DNA of 64,000 nt, from the NCBI GenBank assembly GCA_002281855.1, contig NCHQ01000003.1, positions 237,845-301,844 of the forward strand. The letters run 5' to 3'. The notes beneath the pieces were generated by a model that made no database searches, was not told the DNA's origin, and was given only the letters and a program-made list of their open reading frames with translations. This DNA is from Rhodospirillales bacterium 24-66-33. Lineage in GTDB: Bacteria > Pseudomonadota > Alphaproteobacteria > Reyranellales > Reyranellaceae. This document shows positions 47,442 through 56,424 of this stretch, piece after piece. Each line of letters begins with the position of its first letter. The first letter of the stretch is position 1. The position numbers and the translations under genes are program-made.

Positions 47442-50249
47442 ATGAACAATTTTCGTGCGTTCCACCGTACCCTGATGCTCGGCACCACGGCGATTGGTCT
47501 GCTCTCTGCCTCCGGCGCCGCGGCCCGGGTCGGCGTCACCTCCGCCATAGACGGCGATCCACTTGGCAAGCCGCCGGCAGAAAACGAGCGCGTCCTGCGC
47601 ATCGGCCTCGACGTCCAGGCCAATGAGCTCATCACGACGCGCGCGAACGACCGCGCGCACCTGATGTTCCTCGACGGCACCTCGGTGACGGTCGGCCCTA
47701 ACGCCCAGCTCACCATCGATCGCTTCGTCTACGACCCGACTCGCAAGAGCGGCGACCTCGCTATCACCGCTACCAAGGGCGTGCTGCGCCTGGTCGGCGG
47801 AAAGATCAGCAAGACCAATCCCGTCATCATCAACACACCTTCGGCGATCATCGGCATCCGCGGTGGCATCACCATTCTCGACGTGCAGCCGAACAGCACG
47901 AAGTCGACCTTCGTGTTCGGCAATAACATGATGGTCAGTTCCGGCGGTCAGGTGCAGAACGTCACGCGCGCCGGATCGACGGTCATGACCAATGTTGGCA
48001 AGGCTCCTAGCGCCCCGGTTTTGGCTAAAGCGGCAGACCTTGGGGCCCAGATGGGGCAGCTCGAGGGCACCGGTAGCCAGGGATCGGGAAAGGCTGAGGG
48101 CAACACCGCGGCCAGCGGCAATGCGGATTCCAAGGCTGCGAGCTCCGGCCTGTCGGGTTCCAATTCGAATGCCGACCCCGCGACCTTGCAGGCTGGCGGC
48201 GCCCAGACACCGTCCGTATCGGCGGCGCAGCGCCTTAACAACTCCAACACGGTGACGACCGCGCTCAGCAACCTTCAGACCGAGCAGCAGCCGACCGAAA
48301 CCCAGAAGACTTCAAGCTCTGTTCAGCCGCAGGCCTCCGTCATCGTCACCCGCGGCCGCTTCCGCATCGAGCCAGCCTATACAGGCTTCAACTCTGCCAC
48401 GTTGGGGGTCACTCAGATCCCTGGAAGCAACGGATACCTCGCACAGACCGGCAAAGTTACAGGCAACACCGCTACCATCGCTCTGGGTGACGGCCGCACC
48501 TTTTCAGTGCCATGGACCCCTGGCGGTGGAGTCACGACATTCTCGATCAATCATCCGACGCTTGGTGTACTGAGCGGCCGCGGCATTGTAAGCGCGGCGG
48601 GCGATTTCTTCGCTTACAGCTTCGTCGACCCCTCGAACAAGAACCTCGGGTTCATGGGCGGCACGCCGACCACCCTCGCCCAGTTCCCCACCTCGGGCAT
48701 CGCCACCCATACGATCGTCAACTCAAGCCAAAGCGGCAGCGGCGCGCTTGCCTTCGCGCCGGGAGCGATCGCCTCCGATGCCGCCTATAAAGCGGCAGCC
48801 GTTCAAGGGCCGTTGTACTCGGTTTACACACCGCGCGTCGGGATGGACGTGGGAACCCCGACCGGGGGCGCCATCAGCAGCAATTCAATGCAGTCCACCA
48901 TCTCCATTTCCGGAAGCGGCGCCAGCCAAAAGTCTTACATTGGCATGTTCGTTGGTGAATATTTCAAGGACTATAATAACGATACGATGTTCAACTCCGG
49001 TGCCTACACCGCGAGCTACCGAACCTCGGCGAGCGACCGGATCGGCCGCGCCACGTCCATTATCGCAACCTTCGACGTGCCGGGCGGCAATTCGATCTTC
49101 GGGCCCAATGCCGACATCATTGCCTTCGGCCCGTCGCCGGTGAGCTCCACTACCACGCAGAGCGGCGGCATCATCACCAGCGGCACCACGACCCGTTCCG
49201 CGGCGGCGTCCTACGACCAGCCTTACACCGGCCTCGTTGGTACCGACTACTATTCGGTGAACTACGCAACGAAAGCCGCAACGCCCTCGACTGTGGGCAC
49301 AAGCCGGACGACGCGCGAGATGAACGGCTATGTCGGCGGCATCATCGAGCAGCGCGCCGCTGGCCCCGCCAACGTACCCGGCAGCTTCACCACTCGGACG
49401 ATCGGCGGCAACGGCGCCCTGCCGACCGACATCGTCATCAAGACTGACTCCACCTCGAACAGGGTTGAGGCGGTCCTCACCGTGCAGCAGTTCGACGGTG
49501 CGTCAACCTCGGCCACCTTCCAGATAGGCGGCCAAAACATCGGCCGCATCGGCCGCAGCTCCTTCGTCGACGACACTATCTACGCCGCACGCGACCGCGG
49601 CTTCAGCACGGGCGGTCCGGCGACGACGACGATCGGCGGCTCGACCGGCGCCGACATCACCTCGCGCACCTTTCTCGTGAGCTACGGCGCGGCGCCAGTC
49701 GCGAGCTTCTTCGCCGAGCAAGGCGTAACGCCCTGCACCTGCGATTTCATGACCTGGGGATGGTGGAGCGGCGACATCATCTACGGCTCGGGCAGCGCCT
49801 ACAATCCGAACGGCCGTGACCGCCTCAACCTCGCGACCTACGTCGCGGGCACCCTGTCCAACGTCGCCGACCTCAACACCCTGAACACGATGGGTGCTAC
49901 CGCAACTTACACCGGCCACATGGTAGGCAACGTGCAGAACGGCGCAAGCTCCTACGTGGCGGCGGGAAGCTACACCAATGCGTGGAGCTTCGGTCCGCGT
50001 ACCGGCAATGCGAATGTCACCTTCGATGGTGCGAGCTACAGCGGCGTGACAAAGCAACCCAATGCGGCAATCAACGCCTTCTCGACAGTCTCACCACTCA
50101 GTTCGACCGGCATCGCCGGACGCAGTATGACCATCAACGGCTCGTTCGTGAGCTCGCCCACCGACCCAGCTAAGGGTCAGATGGGTAACTTTACGGTGAA
50201 TGGTGCGGCCTATAAGGCGGGCGGCACCTTCGCTGCCCAGAAGCCCTGA
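47442..50249 (+). CDS. Large exported FecR-domain protein with TbpB-like C-terminal barrel
   Basis: A 935-residue protein: signal peptide (TLMLGTTAIGLLSASGAAA), a FecR domain at about 40-150 (HLMFLDGTSVTVGPNAQLTI, GVLRLVGGKISKTNPVIINT), a Ser/Ala/Asn-rich linker to about 300, a long Gly/Ser/Thr-rich middle, and a C-terminal part at about 810-935 with ATATYTGHMVGNVQNGASSY and FDGASYSGV resembling the TbpB-type barrel that Slam/T11SS proteins recognise. FecR here is probably a structural domain, not a sigma regulator. Expected outside the cell or on its surface. Confidence 0.75.
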   Translation: MNNFRAFHRTLMLGTTAIGLLSASGAAARVGVTSAIDGDPLGKPPAENERVLRIGLDVQANELITTRANDRAHLMFLDGTSVTVGPNAQLTIDRFVYDPTRKSGDLAITATKGVLRLVGGKISKTNPVIINTPSAIIGIRGGITILDVQPNSTKSTFVFGNNMMVSSGGQVQNVTRAGSTVMTNVGKAPSAPVLAKAADLGAQMGQLEGTGSQGSGKAEGNTAASGNADSKAASSGLSGSNSNADPATLQAGGAQTPSVSAAQRLNNSNTVTTALSNLQTEQQPTETQKTSSSVQPQASVIVTRGRFRIEPAYTGFNSATLGVTQIPGSNGYLAQTGKVTGNTATIALGDGRTFSVPWTPGGGVTTFSINHPTLGVLSGRGIVSAAGDFFAYSFVDPSNKNLGFMGGTPTTLAQFPTSGIATHTIVNSSQSGSGALAFAPGAIASDAAYKAAAVQGPLYSVYTPRVGMDVGTPTGGAISSNSMQSTISISGSGASQKSYIGMFVGEYFKDYNNDTMFNSGAYTASYRTSASDRIGRATSIIATFDVPGGNSIFGPNADIIAFGPSPVSSTTTQSGGIITSGTTTRSAAASYDQPYTGLVGTDYYSVNYATKAATPSTVGTSRTTREMNGYVGGIIEQRAAGPANVPGSFTTRTIGGNGALPTDIVIKTDSTSNRVEAVLTVQQFDGASTSATFQIGGQNIGRIGRSSFVDDTIYAARDRGFSTGGPATTTIGGSTGADITSRTFLVSYGAAPVASFFAEQGVTPCTCDFMTWGWWSGDIIYGSGSAYNPNGRDRLNLATYVAGTLSNVADLNTLNTMGATATYTGHMVGNVQNGASSYVAAGSYTNAWSFGPRTGNANVTFDGASYSGVTKQPNAAINAFSTVSPLSSTGIAGRSMTINGSFVSSPTDPAKGQMGNFTVNGAAYKAGGTFAAQKP

Positions 50250-50573
50250 GGCTGCAGGCGCTCCACTTTTCGCATCGAACACAGCCCTCAACGAGCCAGT
50301 ACGATAGCTTCATTTTGCTGGCTGACAATGTCGATGGGTTCGCTGCGCCTGGCTGCCATCGTTCATCGCTCCAGGGGCAACCTTCCGAACCGATCTGCGC
50401 CCGCGCTTTCCCTTCGGGCGCGGTTAGCGGCCCTCTGCTTTTAGCCCCAGGACAGGAAACCCTCGGTGAAGGAACGTCACCTTCACCGGAGACGCGTTGC
50501 GATAACCGCATGCACTTCGGCTTCGCCTCTTACGGGCGACACCCTCGATCGCTCTCGTTCCGGAGATCCGGCC
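50250..50573. other. Spacer without a gene
   Basis: About 320 bases after the FecR-domain gene, between converging genes. No T-rich terminator and no supported coding frame. Confidence 0.4.
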
Positions 50574-50601
50574 GCCTATTGCCTATTGCCTATTGCCTAT
50601 T
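50574..50601. repeat. Tandem heptanucleotide repeat
   Basis: Four exact copies of GCCTATT. The stop codon of the minus-strand secreted protein gene lies in it, so changes in copy number would not alter that protein. Confidence 0.9.
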
Positions 50602-50940
50602 GAAAGTGGCCGTGTAGTCGCCGCTTCTCAAAGGGATGATGAGCGTGAGAGCGGAGCCGCTAACGTTGGTCAGTCTAGAGGGGCGGTCGCCTCCCGTTGG
50701 TTGCAGTAGTAAGATTCCATCCGATGGTTGGACGGTGCCGACAATGGTCTGACCAGAACCAAAGGGCATTTTTGAGACCAAGGAATACGCCCCTTGCGGT
50801 GCAATTTCTAGCCAAACTGTCGTGTTTCCACTTTGTGACGTGTGCTGCCACTTGCCGACTGTCTGAGCGAGAAGGACTTGCGCGTGTCCCAGCGAAATCG
50901 AACCAAGAAGCATAAGAGCGCTCAGGAATATTCTTGTCAT
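50590..50940 (-). CDS. Small secreted protein
   Basis: A 116-residue protein with a Sec signal (RIFLSALMLLGSISLGHAQ). The mature part is beta-rich: GKWQHTSQSGNTTVWLEIAP, SGQTIVGTVQPSDGILLLQP, and SALTLIIPLRSGDYTATFNR. It looks like a small lipocalin-like or single-sheet domain, but no family is recognised. The start at 50940 is chosen for the signal peptide; the longer frame to 51171 has no signal. Confidence 0.65.
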   Translation of the reverse strand: MTRIFLSALMLLGSISLGHAQVLLAQTVGKWQHTSQSGNTTVWLEIAPQGAYSLVSKMPFGSGQTIVGTVQPSDGILLLQPTGGDRPSRLTNVSGSALTLIIPLRSGDYTATFNRQ

Positions 50941-51267
50941 GGGGTTCTCCAGATAACCATGAAAGTTGCTTTTGCATCGCGATCGTTCCCAGCTTTCTCG
51001 GATACGACAGGCGAGGCTTCCGCTCTCTTGCCAGAGGCAGAAGACTTCAGCGTCCCGTGAATGGGGGAGGTCCGAGCATTCTTTGCAGTTTGGCGCACAA
51101 TCAGGCCGCTGAAGGATGCGGCCCCGCGAGCGAGCCGACCTAGGAAGCCGACGGTGACAAGCAGTGACCACGTGTTAAGGCTTCAGCCACTATCTCCATC
51201 AATTGAGCCCCCACCTAGTGACTGGTATGGGGGATGGAGGCCTGTCTGCACAAAGCGCCGAAAAATT
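50941..51267. other. Spacer without a gene
   Basis: About 330 bases. Probably holds the promoter of the small secreted protein. No supported frame. Confidence 0.4.
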
Positions 51268-52380
51268 CTAGGCGTCGGCACTATCGAAGCTGGCAATGTC
51301 GACGAGTAGACGCACGAGTTCGGCCTGACGGGAGACGCCCATCTTTCCAAATATTCGTTTTAGTTGGGTAAGAGTCGTCGATGGCTTGACCGCGAGAGTA
51401 TCGGCTGCGTCGCTCGGTGTGTGGCCCCTTGCAAGCAGCTTGCATAGCCGGACTTCAGCTGGAGTCAGTTGATAAAGACGACGAAGATGGCTTTCGAAGG
51501 CGCCATCCATTGACGCGCTGGCCGGGCCCAGCGCCACATATGCCAGGTCCGGAAGGTGCATTCCCGCACGGGCGATCAAGGCGTGCACCCGCGCGTTCGG
51601 GTCGGAACTCTCGATGATCACCACTCGGGAGAAGGTATGACTGGCTCGGGAAGACAACACTTCGGCTATTGATTCACCGAGGCGTGCGCCTGAAGGGCCC
51701 ACTAGCCGCCCGTTTCTGAGCGTTACGTGCACGCCAAGTTCAGCGATCCTCTCGGCGCTCGCCGTCATGCGCCGCACCTTCGCGTTGAAGTCAACCAGGA
51801 ATACGGCCGTCGGGGCGCAGTCGAGCATTGCGAGGTCAACCCTGCGCTCCAGATCACATCCCGTCAGCCTGTCCGAGATAACGAATGCTCTGTGCAGATG
51901 CGAGATTAGAGCGGCACTCAGTCGCCGTTGATCCTCCTCAAAAGCCGCCTGCCGGGGGCCGCGAAACAGCGCAAACGAAGCAACTCCGCCGAGCGCGCCC
52001 GTGGAGCTCACCCCGCTTGTGCAAAGGTGGTAGAGTTCGTTCGGCTTCATAAAATCGGAATAGAACTCAGTCCGTTTAATATCGGTAAAAGGCACGAGCA
52101 TTTCACCGGTGTAGGCGCCTTCTCGGCCGGCAAAGCGCCGGTTGTGCCCTTCAATCCAAGGATCCTGCGGTCTGTACTTGGCGCCATACGCTTCGATGGC
52201 TTCGGGTGCGATGTTGAAAGAGCCGAAGTAGCCGGCATTCATCGGAGACTGGTTCAGTGTATAGAAAATTGCCTTCGAAGCACCGAAGTGCCTCGCTGCC
52301 AGTTCAATGGTTGACGACCAGAGCCCGGGTTCCAAGGCCGCTTCGTAGACGCTCGCTAACAGTGGCTCCAAGTCAGCCAT
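51268..52380 (-). CDS. LuxR-family transcription regulator
   Basis: A 370-residue regulator with a C-terminal HTH: YQLTPAEVRLCKLLARGHTP, SDAADTLAVKPSTTLTQLKR, FGKMGVSRQAELVRLL. The middle (TAVFLVDFNAKVRRMTASAE) resembles a PAS domain, and the first 170 residues are a separate input domain. No autoinducer-domain motif is seen. Ligand and targets are unknown; the flanking secreted protein and T11SS pair are possible targets. Confidence 0.85.
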   Translation of the reverse strand: MADLEPLLASVYEAALEPGLWSSTIELAARHFGASKAIFYTLNQSPMNAGYFGSFNIAPEAIEAYGAKYRPQDPWIEGHNRRFAGREGAYTGEMLVPFTDIKRTEFYSDFMKPNELYHLCTSGVSSTGALGGVASFALFRGPRQAAFEEDQRRLSAALISHLHRAFVISDRLTGCDLERRVDLAMLDCAPTAVFLVDFNAKVRRMTASAERIAELGVHVTLRNGRLVGPSGARLGESIAEVLSSRASHTFSRVVIIESSDPNARVHALIARAGMHLPDLAYVALGPASASMDGAFESHLRRLYQLTPAEVRLCKLLARGHTPSDAADTLAVKPSTTLTQLKRIFGKMGVSRQAELVRLLVDIASFDSADA

Positions 52381-52767
52381 TTCTCCTGCCCCTTAGCGTT
52401 TGCTACAACTTACGCGCGACTTCCACAGGCTCTCCACCGAAAATGGAGAAAGATCGTTGCGCATTGACGTAGCCGAAACCCGCGTCTGGCTCTCGGTGAA
52501 CTCTCGGTTCGTGCTCGGCAGACTGGTTTGGTCCCACTCGAAGGCCGGCCCAAGACAAGAATCGTTTCGACAAAGCCCGTACGCCCCTGGCTGCACAGCC
52601 GCGAGCAAGTTCCGGCTCTCCCCTCTGCGGCGGGGGCGGCGGCGGTAAATTCCGATACCGACACGGCCGCTGCAAGATACACACACAGCTGTATGGAGAG
52701 CGAAGCTCGCGTCGGAGCAGCATTGCAACGTGTGTTAGTCTTGGACAGCATAAAGCCGAGGATATCG

Positions 52768-54111
52768 ATGAAGACAAGAAAGCGCCAACTACCGATCTCA
52801 ACCCTTTGCAGTTGGCGCGATCGCATCGAAGAGCAGCCGCATTTTCAAAGGCTTCCGGCTTGGACACGTGCCCAGAAGCAACTCTTGATCGATTCAATCA
52901 TCCGCAAATATGAGATCCCCAAGATGTACTGGCGCATGCTGCCGCCCGGTCAACTTGCCCGATATAAGGTCATCGACGGCCAACAGCGACTGCATGCCAT
53001 TTGGGAATTCAAGAATGGCGACCTGGCTCTTTCGCACGACCTTGCGCCCGTGAGTGGCATCTCGATATCGGGCATGAAGTATAGAGACCTGCCGCTCGAT
53101 CTTGCCTCGGATTTCGATTCGTATGGCGTGGATGTCGTGATCGTGGAAGAAGCGATTCAAACGGACCTGGAAGATGAGGTTCGGGAAATGTTTTTGCGGC
53201 TTCAAAACGGCACAGCACTCAACGCCCAGGAGAAGCGCAACGCGATGAGCGGCGCAATGCGTGACTTCGTGAAGGTCCTCGGCCAGCACCCTGTCTTTCT
53301 TAACTGCGCGTTCGGTCCAGGACGCTTCGTCTTCGATCATATCGCGGCGCAGACAACACTCATCGAGCTATGCGGAGGCCCCACGGACATCCGGGATGAC
53401 GATGTCAACCTGATGTATGAGAGGCACCGGCGCTTCGATGTCAAAGGCGCCAAGGCAACCAAGGTCCGTCGCACCTATGATTTTCTTTCGAAGGCTTTCC
53501 CTGCAAAGACGCCCGAGCTGACGCGTCACAGCACTATCACGCTATATGGCCTTGCTTCCCTGCTCATCGACAGATACGTGGTCGACGACCTCACGGAAGC
53601 GCTTCAGCAATGGTTCATCGCTTTCGAGGCCGGGCGGCGGGCCGACGAAGCTCTGCCCGAAGATCGTCGCGACCTGCAGCTGGTCGAGTATCGACGGCTT
53701 ATCCATGGAGCAGCGGACGCGGGCGAGAATATTCGTGCCCGGATCGGGATCGTGCAGGAACGCTTTTTGGCGGCACATCCCAAGATCGAAGCTCTCGATG
53801 CGACGAGAAGGTTCGACTGCGAGCAAAGGCTCGATATTTATCGGCGCGACCAGGGCGTCTGCCAGCTTCGCTTGAAATGCGAAGGGGCAAGAGTGCCCTG
53901 GGAGAATTGGCACGCGGATCACATATTACCCTACAGCAAGGGAGGCCGGACAACTCACTGCAATGGCCAAGTTGCCTGCAGTGCCTGCAATCTCGCAAAA
54001 GGGGCTAACGTACTCGGCTTGGCCGCACATTGGAGGCTCGCCAATGATTGCGACAGCATGCCCTCTGGGGAGCCCCGTAAGGGAGTGACCTCTGCCAATG
54101 CAAGTAGCTGA
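52768..54111 (+). CDS. DUF262-HNH nuclease (GmrSD-like)
   Basis: A 447-residue protein. The N-terminal DUF262 part has LIDSIIRKYEIPKMYWRMLP and the signature KVIDGQQRLHAIWEF, then EMFLRLQNGTALNAQEKRNA. The C-terminal HNH domain has WHADHILPYSKGGRTTHCNG and VACSACNLAKG. DUF262-HNH proteins include NTP-dependent nucleases against modified phage DNA. The start at 52768 (MKTRKRQLPISTLC) is preceded by CCGAGGA; the 80 upstream codons are not family-like. A defence role is inferred. Confidence 0.85.
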   Translation: MKTRKRQLPISTLCSWRDRIEEQPHFQRLPAWTRAQKQLLIDSIIRKYEIPKMYWRMLPPGQLARYKVIDGQQRLHAIWEFKNGDLALSHDLAPVSGISISGMKYRDLPLDLASDFDSYGVDVVIVEEAIQTDLEDEVREMFLRLQNGTALNAQEKRNAMSGAMRDFVKVLGQHPVFLNCAFGPGRFVFDHIAAQTTLIELCGGPTDIRDDDVNLMYERHRRFDVKGAKATKVRRTYDFLSKAFPAKTPELTRHSTITLYGLASLLIDRYVVDDLTEALQQWFIAFEAGRRADEALPEDRRDLQLVEYRRLIHGAADAGENIRARIGIVQERFLAAHPKIEALDATRRFDCEQRLDIYRRDQGVCQLRLKCEGARVPWENWHADHILPYSKGGRTTHCNGQVACSACNLAKGANVLGLAAHWRLANDCDSMPSGEPRKGVTSANASS

Positions 54112-54293
54112 TCGGGACGGTAGGAATTTCCACGACTTTCCCCATAGCCGTCTGAACTGCGCGGGCAAGCCCCTGCCGGCGAAGCGACCGCTTGCGCTAC
54201 CAGATCAGAGGCCAGCGCGTAGAGTTGTTTCATTTCGCAGCGATTCTGTCTTGGCCAGCCAGCGACGGCACCAAGCTCGGCAATGGAACCCTA

Positions 54294-55460
54294 CTATGGG
54301 TGCTCGCGCCGATAGGCGAACGAACTCCATTGCGCTCTAAACCGCACAAGATCGGTGTCCACCTGGTCCAGCCCGGCCTGGAACGCCGGCAAGGAAAGCT
54401 CCTGTTTCAGGTGGGCGACATCAGGCAACGATGGGATGCAGTTTCGCACGCGCCCGATCTCGATCAGAGCGTCGATTGCCGCACGGGCCGCTTCTGGCGA
54501 TTCTCGGGCCAAATTCGAGGCGATCATGCCCAGGAGATTGTAAAGACGCAGCCGCGCGGTGGGGTGGGTGCTCATCTCCTGGAGCGGCGAGCGTTTGGCT
54601 GCCTGGTCAAACAAGAACACGGTCAATAGTGTCGCAATGCCGACCAGCTTCAGCCGGAGCGCACGCGGCAGCTCGGAGAGCGCGGCGAACGGCTCCTCGT
54701 CCACTTCCTGAAGCCGCATCATCAGCCACAGGGCAGAACGGTCGGCATCGAACTCCATTGCCTGAAGGCTCGACACCGGAATGACCGAAAGCTTCGTCCT
54801 GCCTGCGAGCGACAAGTAATCGGGCTCATGGGATTCCGGAATCTCTCTGAGCTCGCCCCCCTTTCGGACTGCCGCCAAATAGCCGCTGTGGCCGTTGAGG
54901 CCGTGAAACATTTCGTGGAACCAGGCGAAGCGAAGCATGAGCTGGCTAAGGAGGTGCGCGGTGAGACGCCGGTCGGGGTCGATGGGTATCAGCGCCTCAC
55001 CCAGCCCTGTCACTGGAGCCGGGTGGGATGCGGCGATTCCGTCCAGGATCCAATATCCGAGCGCCGCGCCCTCCGGCAGCACAGGGGATTCCTCTTTCGA
55101 GGCATCGCCGACGTCCGCCAGGAACGCCCGTTGCGAGAGCATGAAGCAGGAAAGTTCAAAGGCCGTGGTTACAAGGCCTGCATCGATACCGCAAAGATGA
55201 AGGGTTCCTAGATCGACAGCAAAGGCATTGGGCAATGCCCGCTCAATGAAAACGGGATAGATCCGGAATTCCGCCCCGTCCTTGCGCCTGTTGCCAAACG
55301 TGAACTCCATGAGCTTACGCGCCGCCAGAAGGCTTGGAGCGAAGTAGGGATCCGACGGTGCCGCGTCCTTGCCCAGCGGGTCGACAAGCCGTCTGCCCTC
55401 ACCCTTCAGATAGCGAAGGACTTCTTTGAGGTCGTCATCGTCATAGGGCGGCCTCGTCAT
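54294..55460 (-). CDS. M48-like zinc metallopeptidase
   Basis: A 388-residue protein. The zinc motif is FAWFHEMFHGLNGHSG, with the third ligand likely in QAMEFDADRSALWLMM; a hydrophobic stretch (LKLVGIATLLTVFLFDQAA) and a later STHPTARLRLYNL are like M48 peptidases. It starts at 55460, overlapping the HTH gene by 4 bases (ATGA), so the two are coupled. No signal peptide. By analogy with other regulator/metallopeptidase pairs it may cleave the HTH protein (inference). Confidence 0.75.
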   Translation of the reverse strand: MTRPPYDDDDLKEVLRYLKGEGRRLVDPLGKDAAPSDPYFAPSLLAARKLMEFTFGNRRKDGAEFRIYPVFIERALPNAFAVDLGTLHLCGIDAGLVTTAFELSCFMLSQRAFLADVGDASKEESPVLPEGAALGYWILDGIAASHPAPVTGLGEALIPIDPDRRLTAHLLSQLMLRFAWFHEMFHGLNGHSGYLAAVRKGGELREIPESHEPDYLSLAGRTKLSVIPVSSLQAMEFDADRSALWLMMRLQEVDEEPFAALSELPRALRLKLVGIATLLTVFLFDQAAKRSPLQEMSTHPTARLRLYNLLGMIASNLARESPEAARAAIDALIEIGRVRNCIPSLPDVAHLKQELSLPAFQAGLDQVDTDLVRFRAQWSSFAYRREHP

Positions 55461-56254
55461 GTCCGGAACCTCGGCTTCTCGATCCAGATCTCTTTCAAAT
55501 GGCAAGCGCGCCGCGCTTTGGGAAGGCGTTCATAGAAGCTGGCGACGAGTTCGAGGCCGCGCTTGTCGAGCTCAATGGGCTCATCGGCGTATTCGTGAAG
55601 AGCGGCCGGAAACGGATCGGCGCTGTGAAGGCAGATGAAGCGATGCCGCCCCGGCTGCTCTTCCTCGCTTATGAACTCCTCAGTGCCCGGCTCCCGAGGC
55701 GATGGGACCAGGACCGTACGAGTGTCGAGGCTTCGCTGTGATTGCAAGCAGCCCCACCGGCGCCCCGCGTTCTGAAGTGCAAGGGCAAAAGGGCAATCGT
55801 ACCGCGCGGGGAATTCAATCCTGAACGCCTGGCCGAGCTTCAGACGGGGCAGGTCGCCCGGGCTCTCTTCGAAGGCATTGACAAGAGGGTTCTCGGAAGA
55901 TGGGCGCATCAGCCTTATCCCCTCACCGCTCGCTTCGCGAGCGATGATCCGAGAGAGAACGGAAGCGGCAGCGCGCTCGAGCTCGTGCCGGAGGTGACTG
56001 GCCGGCCCTTCGACGAGTGAGAGCACGCGGTGCCGGGGCAGGTCGGGCAGCACTTCAGCAAAGATCGTCACAAACTGCGCCTTCGCTTTGGCCGGCATGC
56101 TTTCGGTTGATCTGCTCCGATCGTCGTTGACCCAGCCGAGGATCGTCTTGACGGACTTTCCCAAGCGAGCGGCGAGCGCTTCCATGCTGCCGGTGACGTA
56201 CTCGCTAGCCAGGTCGTACTTGCGACGCAGTTCGAAGACAGGAACCGAAGCCAT
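55457..56254 (-). CDS. HTH protein with DUF4384-like C-terminal domain
   Basis: A 265-residue protein. Residues 1-60 contain a helix-turn-helix (SMEALAARLGKSVKTILGWV). After a helical linker, residues 130-240 have LPRLKLGQAFRIEFPARYDC and HRFICLHSADPFPAALHE, reminiscent of the DUF4384 fold. The start at 56254 is preferred; 20 upstream codons would cross an operator-like palindrome. It is divergent from the transfer operon, with 170 bases between starts, and could repress both. Confidence 0.65.
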   Translation of the reverse strand: MASVPVFELRRKYDLASEYVTGSMEALAARLGKSVKTILGWVNDDRSRSTESMPAKAKAQFVTIFAEVLPDLPRHRVLSLVEGPASHLRHELERAAASVLSRIIAREASGEGIRLMRPSSENPLVNAFEESPGDLPRLKLGQAFRIEFPARYDCPFALALQNAGRRWGCLQSQRSLDTRTVLVPSPREPGTEEFISEEEQPGRHRFICLHSADPFPAALHEYADEPIELDKRGLELVASFYERLPKARRACHLKEIWIEKPRFRT

Positions 56255-56275
56255 CTTATTCCTCTCAACGTGAAA

Positions 56276-56292
56276 CCCAGAGCATTTCTGGG
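56276..56292. promoter_or_regulatory. Operator candidate between HTH gene and transfer operon
   Basis: CCCAGA, GCATT, TCTGGG: perfect 6-bp arms, 22 bases upstream of the HTH start and 133 bases before the divergent membrane-protein gene. Confidence 0.5.
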
Positions 56293-56424
56293 ATTCTCCC
56301 GGCCTCCTGAGCAAAGCAGGTGCTACGACCGCCGAACTGAATAAGTGGCGGACGTATCTTGCTGCCCCTCCACAAGCAGTGACCGCCCGCGTGCTTAGCG
56401 CTCCGACCAGCGATTGGGGATCTC

